Below are positions 12,801-22,000 of a DNA stretch of 64,000 nt, one piece after another. How positions within the stretch are numbered: position 1 is the stretch's first letter; every line of letters starts with the position of its first letter. The notes beneath the pieces are model-generated. The model searched no databases. It was not told the origin of the DNA and worked only from the letters and a program-made list of their open reading frames with translations. The translations under genes and the position numbers were made by a program. The DNA is from Trileptium ribeirensis (lineage: Eukaryota; Nematoda; Enoplea; Enoplida; Thoracostomopsidae), in the NCBI GenBank assembly GCA_030248225.1, contig JASANE010011606.1, forward strand, positions 43,500-107,499, read 5' to 3'.

Positions 12801-13159
12801 TAGTTTCTGGCCAGCTGCAATTTTGGGTTGTAAAACAATATTGTCAAAGGAATTGCCTCGTTTCGACACTATGCATTTTTTTACAATATTCTAACACAGC
12901 TGGTTGTATAATTGCAGTCTCAGATACTGCTAAAACTACGCCGAAGTAGTTCGGATCTGCCTTCTGAATGTGTAAACTTAGCCGACCGGTGTGTCATAAA
13001 TCGTCAGTTTTTGCCAACGATCTTTGAGGTTATGGTTGTGTTCCAATAAGCTATTTTTGTACACTGGATTCGGGATTCATTTATTTTTGTTCTAGTCTGT
13101 TGTTATTTTTGTAGGCCTTGATGAAGACGACAGGGACGAAGGCAGCGCTCCTAAATACG
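816..13159 (+). CDS. WBP11: WBP11-like spliceosome-associated protein gene (8 exons, both ends missing)
   Basis: Eight exons (816-847, 3028-3121, 4461-4596, 5825-5874, 9279-9365, 10514-10604, 11752-11972, 13115-13159) join in one open frame of about 252 codons. Their order matches the family: KEARRRELKK; NKKTRMAVRAAVLKSKDP; HEKVLQEKRKKLRETLDRV; EYEKKRKQLE; SEIPLPEAMG; DIPLP...QSILKK; PPGPPPGIPPDLS followed by an acidic stretch; and LDEDDRDEG. WW domain-binding protein 11 is a nuclear splicing cofactor. It binds the WW domain of PQBP1 through PPGPPPG motifs and also binds protein phosphatase 1. The conserved basic, helical N-terminal (Wbp11) domain is spread over the first four exons. All introns are GT-AG and every junction keeps phase. 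The initiator exon is upstream. The usual C-terminal conserved patch and proline-rich tail were not found, so they lie beyond a long intron, are missing, or were not recognised. The assignment rests on recall of the family, not on an alignment. Confidence 0.85.
1428..1590. mobile_element. Tc1/mariner-type MITE, copy 1
   Basis: A 163-bp element in a WBP11-like intron, flanked by TA on both sides (1426-1427 and 1591-1592). The terminal inverted repeats match at 24 of 26 bases and start CAGTACGCACC on one side and CAGTACCCACC on the other. CAGT ends with a TA duplication are typical of Tc1/mariner relatives. It has no coding capacity. A related copy is at 10913-11070 and a fragment is near 3806. 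Confidence 0.8.
3028..3121 (+). CDS. WBP11: WBP11-like exon (NKKTRMAVRAAVLKSKDP)
   Basis: A 94-nt exon after tttgtag with donor gttagc. It encodes NKKTRMAVRAAVLKSKDP, then ESIIMEMAKVDEM, leaving a single G (phase 1). It corresponds to the family segment NKKQRMMVRAAVLKMKDP...IIRDMEKLDEM, the best-conserved part of the Wbp11 domain. Confidence 0.88.
3280..3660. other. intronic stretch with C- and G-runs
   Basis: Intron DNA holding several short G or C homopolymers (around 3525-3540, 3610 and 3320) in an otherwise AT-rich setting. It resembles the G/C-run blocks at 7985, 13610, 36297, 43440 and 48630. No coding potential is seen. Confidence 0.35.
3806..3895. mobile_element. fragment of the same Tc1/mariner-type MITE
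   Basis: It starts CAGTACGCTCCAGAAATGA after a TA at 3804-3805, closely matching the terminus of the MITE at 1428. It also shares the internal tttcgaaact motif. I see no matching opposite end, so it looks truncated or internally rearranged. Confidence 0.5.
4461..4596 (+). CDS. WBP11: WBP11-like exon (HEKVLQEKRKKLRETLDRV)
   Basis: A 136-nt exon after atattttcag with donor gtaaat. The split codon G|AG gives Glu. The peptide runs EYQSDGNPLL, HEKVLQEKRKKLRETLDRV, MKMYERENPEMWLELK. It matches the family segment NEKVLKDKRKKLRETFERI...YEKENPDIYKEL. Charged heptad-like helix is evident. An unrelated open frame on the opposite strand here is only a shadow. Confidence 0.88.
5373..5790 (+). pseudogene. 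non-LTR retrotransposon reverse-transcriptase C-terminal remnant
   Basis: The translation contains VDRFCYLGDTINSGGGSE, then FNALSSVLCGRRFSMNMKGN and IYKACFKSA. This is the hallmark end of endonuclease/reverse-transcriptase ORFs of non-LTR retrotransposons (pattern FCYLGD...GG...F..L..VL...K...Y.ACVRSA). After a break at about 5575, the downstream tail resumes: LRENIVEEMKRSALRWLGHV...RRDRGRPMMTW. The segment that normally links them (the LHGSETW region) is deleted. Stops occur at 5577 and about 5693. Only the last ~140 codons remain, as expected for a 5'-truncated, old insertion. It lies in a WBP11-like intron on the same strand as the gene. The clade (RTE, CR1 or L1-like) cannot be decided. 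Confidence 0.8.
5825..5874 (+). CDS. WBP11: WBP11-like exon (EYEKKRKQLEMYA)
   Basis: A 50-nt exon between tattgcag and gtaagg. It enters in phase 2 and leaves in phase 1. It encodes TFGEYEKKRKQLEMYA and corresponds to the family helix VEYEQKRAQLSQYF. It lies 35 bp after the reverse-transcriptase remnant ends. Confidence 0.82.
6577..7768. repeat. nine-copy 127/134-bp minisatellite
   Basis: Nine tandem copies end in the same tgcgctggac motif, at 6701, 6835, 6969, 7096, 7223, 7357, 7491, 7625 and 7759. Copies are nearly identical except for a 7-bp insertion (actacgt within tagctactacgttttgg). It is absent in copies 1, 4 and 5 and present in the others. That gives spacings of 134, 134, 127, 127, 134, 134, 134 and 134 bp. 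The array is in an intron of the WBP11-like gene. A 60-codon open frame running out of the last copy is not supported as a gene. Confidence 0.97.
7985..8340. mobile_element. candidate non-autonomous element with 9-bp inverted ends
   Basis: The ends are TGGGCTCTC (7985-7993) and GAGAGCCCA (8332-8340), a perfect 9-bp inverted pair. The interior has G/C runs and a small perfect hairpin (CCAGGGGTGGCCCCTGG, about 8029-8045). No target-site duplication is clear. A 142-codon open frame crosses it but resembles no protein and is not called. Confidence 0.4.
9279..9365 (+). CDS. WBP11: WBP11-like exon (SEIPLPEAMG)
   Basis: An 87-nt exon between atttgtag and gtaaga. It enters and leaves in phase 1. It encodes SVRIASEVKPSEIPLPEAMG then VSDYMDLM, corresponding to the VEVESIPLPDMP region of WBP11. 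It lies inside a longer open frame whose flanks are intronic. Confidence 0.78.
10514..10604 (+). CDS. WBP11: WBP11-like exon (DIPLP...QSILKK)
   Basis: A 91-nt exon after atggtttag with donor gtagtt. It encodes SACDIPLPTDVEATLPSLGP then PKQSILKKSH and leaves in phase 2. It matches the family pattern DIPLPGAQPPSILKK. It joins directly to the next exon in phase (GG|A, Gly). Confidence 0.83.
10913..11070. mobile_element. Tc1/mariner-type MITE, copy 2
   Basis: A 158-bp element flanked by TA (10911-10912 and 11071-11072). It has inverted ends CAGTACCCGTCAAAAATGGC and CAGTACGCGACAAAAATGAC. It belongs to the same family as the element at 1428-1590, sharing the TIR, the size and the central tttcgaaa motif. 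It is in a WBP11-like intron. Confidence 0.8.
11440..11625 (-). mobile_element. candidate tRNA-related SINE
   Basis: Read on the minus strand, this starts with a tRNA-like 5' half: GGTATGGAGCAGTGTTTAGA followed by GCGCCGGTCTCACAATC. It resembles the A-box side of a tRNA-derived SINE. The B box is not convincing at the expected distance. It is GC-richer than the surrounding intron. Confidence 0.3.
11752..11972 (+). CDS. WBP11: WBP11-like exon (PPGPPPG WW ligand and acidic region)
   Basis: A 221-nt exon after caaatttag with donor gtattt. It encodes LKEERKLEPPGPPPGIPPDL, an acidic Asp/Glu/Ser stretch (SGSEDENSNDSDSEEGEIND), then DNDERPATSGNQIRVKKEAD and a further acidic end. PPGPPPG is the type of proline motif that WW domains such as that of PQBP1 bind. 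Human WBP11 has the same order of PPGPPPG followed by an acidic region. Confidence 0.83.
13115..13159 (+). CDS. WBP11: WBP11-like exon (LDEDDRDEG)
   Basis: A 45-nt exon between tttttgtag and gttagt, entering and leaving in phase 1. It encodes GLDEDDRDEGSAPKYG and continues the acidic region. It is short and of low complexity, so support comes from splice sites, phase and position. It is the last exon I can support. Confidence 0.68.
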
Positions 13160-13378
13160 GTTAGTTGTTTAAAAAATTTTTGTCATTACTCCAAAACGTG
13201 GCCTGTTCTGATTGTGCCTCTGAGCCTAAATCACCTGTAATGATAGAGTTGGATTTGACCAAAGTAGGTAATGCTGACGGTAGGAGTTATACGCATTAAC
13301 ACATGTTGTAATATATCATATATTGTCAAAGCCATGCATAGAAATGTCTGAATGCACGGTTAGCTATATAACAAATCA
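13160..13378. other. AT-rich DNA after the last WBP11-like exon
   Basis: It begins with a good donor (gttagt) and shows no further supported exon. It probably starts a long intron of the WBP11-like gene. Confidence 0.4.
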
Positions 13379-13495
13379 GTTGTAGCATAGGCCTCAGTGC
13401 GTTCAAAGATTTGTACGCACGGCAACTCGTTCAAACTTGAACTCATCACAACCGTGCGAACAAATCTTTGAACGCACTGCTGCCTATGCTACAAC
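13379..13495. repeat. 117-bp hairpin (inverted repeat, ~45-bp arms)
   Basis: Arms of about 45 bp start GTTGTAGCATAGGC on both strands and differ at only a few positions. They enclose a ~25-bp loop. Transcribed, this would fold into a long stem. It could be a small MITE, but no flanking duplication is visible. Confidence 0.75.
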
Positions 13496-13609
13496 TATTA
13501 CTTATTAATCGTTTTAATAAATTACTTGGCGAATAGCGATTGAGCAGCTGTTAATTTTTGGCGAAAAATTTGCATTTATTTCTGAGTGTAACTATTCATC
13601 ATAACTGTT

Positions 13610-13880
13610 GATGGAGGCGGGGGTTGCCGCGACCAAGGTTGGCCATTCTAAAGCCAAAACTACCTCTCCCTGAAGGCTCTGCAGCGCAACCCACCCCTAT
13701 TCCTCCGTCGCCGTGCATCAAACAGTTAGTTTCAAATAGTTTGAAAATTGGCCAAAAATATGTTAAATTAGGTAAAATTTGGCAAAAATAGGTGGAAATG
13801 TTAGCAAAATTGTAAAAAATTTTTTTGAGATTCTAAAATTTAGCCCACCCCTTAGCCGAAGAACTTCGAGAGCTATGACA
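13610..13880. repeat. C-rich dispersed repeat family, copy 1
   Basis: C-rich blocks flank an AT-rich core of repeated aaaattggcaaaaat-like words. It ends near agccgaagaacttcgag. The same order of blocks, with the ending agccgacggaacttcgac or close to it, occurs at 43440-43710 and 48630-48905. The origin is unknown. Confidence 0.5.
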
Positions 13881-14736
13881 TAAATGTTTGTGCATATCAT
13901 TTATCAAAGCGCAGTCGGTATTTCGATATTTGAAAATTACAAGACAGCAAAAGATTTGTGCCCTCACATTTATCTAATAATACAAATTATTCAACCCTGT
14001 GACTAAACGCACATGCCTTGGTCATTGGGTTGGCTCTTGACTGAGTTGAAGTAATTGCACATAAACTGAATTTCACGCTCCGCTGGCTATGCTAACAGTT
14101 TCTTCGACACTTGCAAAGCATAAGTCTGTTAATGATTGTGCTTCAGTATCTCTGCAAAATAGATTTATTGAAATGGAGCGAGAGAAGGCAACGAACTTTC
14201 CACTTATGACGCTAGGCGAAGAAAAACGTGAAAATTTCTGTTTCGTCTGTCGCAACAGACCTTTTGGGGCAGAGATTTCGACAATTTTTTGCTCGCGGTC
14301 TCTGGGGGCCGGAATATTGTTCATCGAACCTTTGACAGAAATATCGATTTTAGAAATCTCGGTATATTATGATGCTTGTTTTCACCTTCAAGCGAAAGGG
14401 TTTAAGGGTATAGATCCTGCTGAATACTTTGGTTTTGTAATCTAGAGTCCAGTTTGACTGTATTTTAGTTTTGCAAGTTTTTTTAGTACTGACGAACCCG
14501 ATTTACAGAATGTAGCCAGTCTGCATTGGTTGGGTATGTACTGGTTTCAGGCCATCAAGGGCGGTATATGTATAGGTTTTTGGTGCGATAGATACGTTGT
14601 TTCGTCATTTCGAGCTTTTAGGTGGTATATTCGCCGAACACAAATCTTGTAACAAAATAACAACCATAGATAATCTACACACCCTGGCTTGCGAAATACT
14701 AGTTTTCAAAACGTTGGCTAGACGTGTATAGTACTC

Positions 14737-14856
14737 ACATCAACTGACCGCTCCTCGCTCGCAGCTTGCTGTGGGAACATCAATTGACCGCTCCTCGCTC
14801 GCAGCTTGCTGTGGGAACATCAGTCGACTGCTGCTCGCTCGCATCTTGCTGTGGCA
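14737..14856. repeat. three tandem 40-bp copies
   Basis: Three copies of a 40-bp unit starting acatcaactgaccgctcctc, at 14737, 14777 and 14817. The first two are almost identical and the third has several substitutions. Cytosine-rich ctcgctcgc motifs recur. Confidence 0.9.
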
Positions 14857-15079
14857 ACATTTTATTGTTAAATTTTGTACTTTGTTCGCTCGAAGGGCGA
14901 CAGACATAGTTATTGTTGTGAGTGTGTAGGTTCACTATGCATTCGGAGGAGATGTCGAATTTCATTAATTCAAATATATGAGTGTAGCTGTTCATTCAAA
15001 CAGCTAAAACTCGACAGTGACCTGTATTCATAGCGTATCAATGTTTTATGTATCCAGCTACAAGTTTGTATTTCCACTG

Positions 15080-17820
15080 TCTGGCACGTTTTTTAATATT
15101 TCGGCGTATATATATCGCGAGCGATCCAACAACTGCTATACAACAATAATATAATTATTTGTGTAATATCGACGTGACGCTGCTGCACTGCGCACTTCCC
15201 AGACGCAATGCCCATACGACCCCGGCTATCGTGACTTCAAGGGCGGACCTGATGGGTTTCAATCACGCGAATGTCTTTTCCCACGCGAGTCAGGCCCAAG
15301 AAACGACGGAGCTTAGCAAGCCGCAGGAGCGCTTCACAGGATGTGTTCTGATCCTGCCGGACGGGTTGCGCACGTAGTCTACGAGGTACTACCTTTGAGG
15401 TCCCCAGGGAGGTCGGCTCCGTCACCTGCTCACAGGCCAAAGAGACCGTACCACTATTCCCTCTCCACGTCTAACCCGGGAAGTATGCGATTCTTTCCAA
15501 CTTTCTAAAAATGGACAATTATTTGGTTTTGTTTTAGCCAGTGGCCCCCACTAGGGTCCGACAAATCCCTAGACGTTTAACGTCGGATCCGCGCGTATCT
15601 AATTTCCTAGTTTGGGTGCTCAGCGTGAGTTTAAAATTTTCTTTTCTAATGAGTCGCACCAGTCGTACCTATACAACAATGATTAATAAACTAATTTGTA
15701 ATCGGCGAGTCACGCTCAGGTTTGCTTCTTCGATGCGCGTGTCAAACCTGAACGTGGGTCGTCGATCGGGGTGACGGATTTCAAACCCCTTCGATTCCTA
15801 TCGCTACTGTGGGTCAACAAAACACTTACGCAATTCGGGTTTTCAGCGAGCATTTATTGATGAGTTACACAAAAATTTACGGGTACGCGGACAGATACAT
15901 ATTGTACGGGCAGATACAATAGCGTTATGTCAGATTTACAGCACGCTAATACGTTATAAGCAGAGCTTCGGTTGGGGAGGGTCGCGGAGTCATCGCCTTT
16001 TTCATGGAACTCACACAGCTGAGTCAAAACACGGCATATACTGTGAAGCCTTATCTTATGACAGCTGCGCTTACCTTACTCATGGAAAACAGTAGTGGGT
16101 GAAGTTAAGATTAGTACTAATGGGTGCTACGGTTAGTTATCGACATCATGAAGGCGCCATCGAAATAACTAGTGGCTCAGTACTACATTCGCTGACAATG
16201 TTGGGTACTCCGATACACAATAGGTTCAGGTAAGCGAAAGGCGGAACGAGGCGGGGATACGGGGATGAGCGTGCAACGGGACGTTTGCGAGACTTCATCT
16301 TGCTCATGCAAATCACAAACTTATGGTACATAATGATCAGTAACTTATTTTCGCAGTTAGTAGCGATGCGGTTAACTTATGACAACACAACACAACAATT
16401 GAGACAATGATACTTATTAAGTCAGGATAATGCAATACAGCGTTCCTCGGTACGACTCCTAAGTTCTTTTCTAAATGTGCGACAACGGTACGATACAAAC
16501 TTTCTCTCCTACTCGCATACATACATACAAGTTTGGAATGTGATATAAACTTTGTTCTGAAATATCCGGATACACTACATTATTTTGATCCTTACTCTCT
16601 ACTAGATTACTCCACAAGCACGGTGGAATTCAGGCCCTGATTTTCGTAAATTCTTTGATCCGGGTCATGGCAGGAACAAATGCTTCAAATACAACATCTT
16701 GAGTTGCAACAACAGAAAAAGGAACGATTGGGGCGGTCTAGGCTTTCGGACACTTACGGGGTCCCGGTTGTCTGAGCTTGGGACTAAGTTTTGAGCGTTT
16801 CTTAATACTAGATTTTGTCGCACATACTATACGGGTTGTACCTATGATTTTAATCGAAACGAGCAATATCAGAGGCGAGGCCCCGTGGGCCGTCGGCATT
16901 ACCCTAATAATACTAAAGCCTGCCTTGATCGGACTTGGGAAACGTTCAAAAACGAACTCAATTTTGTATTAAAATTTAATTGTTGTCTCGAGCAATTCCT
17001 GCTCGACAAGACGAGGCGATAAACGAAGGCCCCGGTTGATAGGACAACCGTAGCCAATCTTCTAGCTTAATCCTATTCGGTAGATATCCTCAGACTAATT
17101 GATCTCCTAATTTTCGATCGAGATTTGAGCTTAAATTCCGTAGGGGCTGGAGAAAACCTACAATTCGCTATATCTTTCTAAATTACCAGCCTTTTTCGAC
17201 GAACTTTTGCATGGATGCTGGGTTTGACCTTCTACTTCGAATTCCTAGGACCGGGTCAACGGTCCTCACAAAAATGGTCCGTCGGGCCGAGACCCGATAG
17301 ACTCGAAGCCACATTTAGCGACTTCGATAATCTCGAAATCCTAAAATATTTTCACTGCTAATGCAACTTATCAACACTGGGGAATTTGATATTTTCCTTT
17401 CCCCAGCTAAAACGCGTGGACAAGCAAGACCCAAAACAGACTTACGGAAACAGTCTGTATTATGAAATTTGAACTGCAATTCGAGCACTTGTGGTGCGGG
17501 TCGGACTTAGATTGGTCGTAACTTTTGAACGGGCCACGGCTCTGCCGGGCTCAATAGCTTAAACGAAAGGCCCACTGGGCCTCTATATCTACAAGAAAAA
17601 TTGTTAAACTTCCTGGAACCGATGTCCAGATATTGATGTGTAAAGTTCGGGTAAAAGCGGAGAAGCGGCCCTGTTACAATATATTGTTCTTCTTTTTTCT
17701 TTCTCCTTTTGCAATTGTTAAAGTCCGAAATTGCTATGGTATTTAGGAATTCGCCGACCAAGCCGCTTAATATTTTAATTGATATTGATAAATAAGTCTT
17801 TAAAAACAATTTATTTGTTT
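15080..17820. other. GC-richer unclassified block, possible old retroelement
   Basis: About 2.7 kb with higher GC and more CpG than its surroundings, and almost free of the short repeats seen elsewhere. Several open frames of 60-100 codons run on both strands (for example 15159-15377 plus and 17507-17809 minus), but none shows a motif I recognise. Composition suggests an inserted, decayed element. I could not find terminal repeats, a primer-binding site or protease, reverse-transcriptase or integrase motifs. Confidence 0.25.
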
Positions 17821-20003
17821 TGACCGCTATTGTGAGAGTAGTGTTGTTTCAAAATAAATATGCATCAGATCTTCTATCTAATGAAACCCTGTGAACAGAA
17901 AATACTGAGTACAACTCATAGTAAATATATTTTTGTTAAAGCTTCATAACAATAAATAAAACTAGTTATTACATTTGCATCATAGGTAATGCATTTTTGT
18001 TATGTGTTACGTTTTGCCTTTTATACGTCAAACAAAATCTGGTCAGGATTTCTCCGCTTGAGGTGCTTGTAGCCATAATAATTACGAATTTTCTTATCTA
18101 GCTATTAGAACATACGGTCTAGATAATTTCCAAAATGGCATAAACTTAACCAAGCAATCCGTGTGGCTTAATATGTTCAGAGCTGCTTCATATCACGTTT
18201 TCTGTTTATATTCGATATTCGTTACTGTATTTAGCAGTATATTACCAATAGTCTTATTCAAACCTGGCACTCGTGGGAACTTGATGTATCGGCGCCCTCT
18301 AGCATCTACAATCTGCCCCCTCAGGCATGACATTATGGTCGTGTGGTTTTGAAAGGTTACAAACATGGCTTCGTGGGTCCAATGCGTCGGGCAAGGCCCT
18401 GTGCCGCCTATAGGCAGATGTATCTAATTTGTAAAAGCAGACATTTATTACTATATTCTTGGGTTGTTGTGTATGACTTCCAGTTTCACAAAAAATTGTT
18501 GTACACATTTGGTAAGATATAGGCATGCAATTGTATGTACTTTATATTACATATATTATATATATTATATATTGTCGTAATGCGGGGATCACATCAAGAT
18601 GCGACCACTTACTGCACACTGTTACGCAAGAACCGCTGTGCTTGTTACACTACAGTTGTCGTTACGTTGTGAATTCAAAATCGCGCATGAGTAAAATATA
18701 CATATTTCATGCGGAATCTGTATTTTATAAGGCAAACTGCGATATTTTTTTCGACCCTTATCTAGACTGTACATAGCACGTCCTGCTTCACATAAGTTGA
18801 TACATGTAGTGTCATCAGCGGCAACATAGTTATAGCCAAATAACGCTTCAACACGCGCCGCGTCAACATAGTTATAGCCAAATAACATCGTTCCTACTGG
18901 GTAATTCTTTAGATTAGGACGTTTCGTCGGATGTTGTCCGAGATTCACCTTTCAAATCTGACGACCCATGTTAAAGGCAAAACTTTCTATACAGTTAGTC
19001 ACGGCATACACGAGGGATAAACTTTGCCCAGATATATATATTGATCTTGAAGAATATTATACCTCGTATAAATGTCTATTTGTGCACTGTATAGTACACA
19101 TTGTGGTAGAACAGTGGTAACAATGTTTATATCGCAATTTATATTAAAGATAAAATATTTAGCTACGCGACTTCATGATGTACATAGTGATCATGATATT
19201 TACATTCGGAACGCCATTCTCCGTGTGTAAACCTTGGCTTAGTAGTTTAGAACATTTAGTTTCCATTTTTCTCACAATTTTTAAGAACTATAACGGTAAT
19301 TTTAAGAGCTGATGAGGTACATTTCTCTTCAGAAAGATTATTAATCAGCATCAACCTAATTCCAAGCTCGTATTTCTATGTATCTGTTTTGTGTTGTAAC
19401 ACATGTAGGGTATATAAGATACACTAAAGTACGTCCTTCCGTGCTTAGAAAGAGCGTAGGCTCTTATTTGGTCTGGGGATGCGTGGCAGGAGAAGTGCGT
19501 AGGTCAGTGGAAGGTAACTAAGACTTTCCTCTGTATCACTACTTTTCCTCAACATTTTACCATTTCCCTTAAAATTTTTGCCAAGCGTCTGCGGCCCGAG
19601 AGGAGGGGATGCGATGATTCGAGAGAGAGGTTAAAATATATCCCAGGTAGTTTACATCTATCTTCCCTATGGTGATCTATAACTTATATATGTAAAGCAT
19701 AATAGTATTTTAATGTGTCTCAAATAGTTTGCAACGACCTGCCATACAATACAGTTTCTTTTTGAGTAGTCTCACGAGATTTATAGTTCTATTTTAGTTA
19801 CAGAACACTGCTGAATTGTACTACTACTAGCCCTACGAACGATTGGTCGGTTTGTCATGCGCGCGCCACTAAGACAATAAACTATAACAATAAAACCATA
19901 CGAATTGTATTCAAAAACAGGTTTTTTTTCTGTTTTGGAACGATATTTTAATGTATATTCATCTACGCTAGCCATGATTTTAGAAGAACAAAGTTGTGTT
20001 TAC
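17820..20003. other. intergenic or intronic DNA without recognised gene
   Basis: AT-rich DNA. The only structure noticed is a direct repeat of about 23 bp (caacatagttatagccaaat) at about 18822 and 18867. No coding exon is supported. Confidence 0.4.
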
Positions 20004-20480
20004 TTTTTTTGAAAAAAGTTACATGCTGAGTCTTAGTAACGTTTTCTTACATCAAAAGGAAGGAATTTTGAGGATGAACAAGGAATAATCTTGATTGGCA
20101 GTACCAGGCTATATAAGAAACATCGATGTTGTTAGTAGATGATAAGTTATGGCATCGCACTATTAGCGCACTTTTTTGTGTTAAAACTGTTTTCGATTCC
20201 TTACTTCATTAAGACTTAAATTAATATTTAGTTCATGCACACTTTAAATACCCTATTTTTGGAAAAAAGTTATATTCTGGGTCTTAGTAACATTTTCTTT
20301 CATCAAACGAAAGAATTTTGAGCTTGAAGAAGGAATAGTATTGATTGACAGTACCAGGCTATATAAGAAACATCGATGTTGTAAGTGGATGATAAGTTAT
20401 GGCATCATACTGCTAGCAAACTTTTTTGTGTTAAAACTGTTTTCGAATCTTTACTTCACTCATTAATATTTATTTCATGC
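20004..20480. repeat. two-copy tandem duplication of ~240 bp
   Basis: The two halves share gaaaaaagttacatgctgag and gaaaaaagttatattctggg, then the same order of motifs, including agtaccaggctatataagaa and gatgataagttatggcatc. They diverge by roughly 10-15 percent by eye, so the duplication is not recent. Confidence 0.85.
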
Positions 20481-20559
20481 ACAGTTTAAATAACCTATAC
20501 ATTGAACGATGTCGATGAATTTCATGATTTGAGCAGCAATTATAGGCTCCGTGCAACGT

Positions 20560-21420
20560 CGTAGCTATAACTCAGATCCTTAGTCTGCGTTTAATTTGCT
20601 TGCGATGCAATCCGATCCGAATCGGATGACGTAATCGTAACACATGCAGATCCTATTCAATTTTATCATGTATATAAAGTATTGATATTGCATGCGATTC
20701 GATCCGATAGACCATGCACAGTTTAATCAGATCCCAATTTGGTGATGATTTTAATTGAATTGTGAATGAATGATGAAATAAATAAATGAATAAATGAATT
20801 TTAATGAATTTAAAAACGTAGACAAGACATGCGCAAGGCGTATGGTAGGCGCACGGCTTGGTTTCATCGTATCCTAACAGAACGGATGGCATCGGATCAC
20901 ACGCAATATCAGCACTTTTTATGTTCTCCCAACAACGCGATAGCTAACTTCGCTTGGGTAAACGAGCCAATAATCACCATTAGGTTAAAGTGCAGATGTC
21001 TCGAAAGTATTAATCTAACTAAAATTGTATTTAAAGCCATGTACATTATTGTCGGACTTGTAAAATATAGTTACATCAAGCTGTATCATACGTTTTGGTG
21101 GAAGTGGACGTAATTGTGTGCCACCAAATGAGATTTTCGGAACAAATTTTCAATATTTACCGTGTGTTCAACCAGCTCTATTCATAATAAACGTTTGCAA
21201 TATAGCTTGTGTTGAAATATTGCATAATATGCTTGTCATTTGACCAATGAATTGGAAGCTTACGTTTGTAAGTTTTCAAAGCTTTCAAAGGCGGCCAAGT
21301 TGTCCTGGCTAAAGTTAACACCTGACTACCAGGAGAGATTACTATTTTGCTTCAATGACAATCATACAGCACCCAAAATTGGTTTATAACTATAAAGTAA
21401 AACTAGGCGAGTGGTGTGTT
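20560..21420. other. non-coding DNA with imperfect cgatccga-type inverted words
   Basis: Short inverted words around cgatccgaatcggat (about 20610), gattcgatccgat (about 20697) and ggcatcggatc (about 20890) surround a small aaatgaat microsatellite (about 20775). No gene is supported. Confidence 0.3.
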
Positions 21421-21439
21421 TTTATTTTTTCAAACGCTT

Positions 21440-22000
21440 TGCAAATAATACGCGAGTAAATTTATGGTGACCATACCAACATTTATATCTTGTAATAACC
21501 GTCACAAGATCGAAAATTCTTTTTACTGAAAAATACGGTATTTGGTTCGTCAATTGGCAAAATCGAAAACATGAGGTAGAAATTACACTGAACAGAATTT
21601 TGGTGATTTTTAATTTGCTAAAAATGGGTTATTAAATGGGTAGCAACTCTCTTTGTAGATTATCTCCATTTGCAAGCAAATTTAACATAATACTGATGTA
21701 CATAAAGAAATGGCATCTATAGATTAGCTCTTTTGATCGATAACAAAACCCGATTTAGTCAAATTGGGCAAATTTTTGATTCAAAAAAGATTTCGTTATT
21801 TCATCAAATTTTCCAGCACAAATCGATTTTATTTCAGCGCCAGAATTGTGTGTCCGCGAGCAGTTTTTCACCGAGTTCTGCTTATGGAAAAGCGTTTCAT
21901 AATATTTTATAGCAACTCACAGAATACAACTGTTGGTAGAGTCGCCTGTCGCCTTACGTTTATTCGCGCATATCACGCATATGCGCATTACAACAATATC
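21440..22000 (+). repeat. diverged copy of the repeat unit in the right-end palindrome
   Basis: It shares the order of motifs with 60898-61390: gagtaaatttatggtgacca, a stretch of cgaaaattc and caattggc words, gaattttggtgattt, a gcgagcagtttttc-type word, gaaaagcgtttcat, and gtcgcctgtcgccttacgtt before cgcgcat. It is a diverged copy of the ~480-bp unit found four times in the palindrome, located ~39 kb away. It has no coding capacity. Confidence 0.6.

Noticed and set aside
14089..14445. 118-codon open frame
   Set aside because: No motif and no splice support; a long opposite-strand frame overlaps it.
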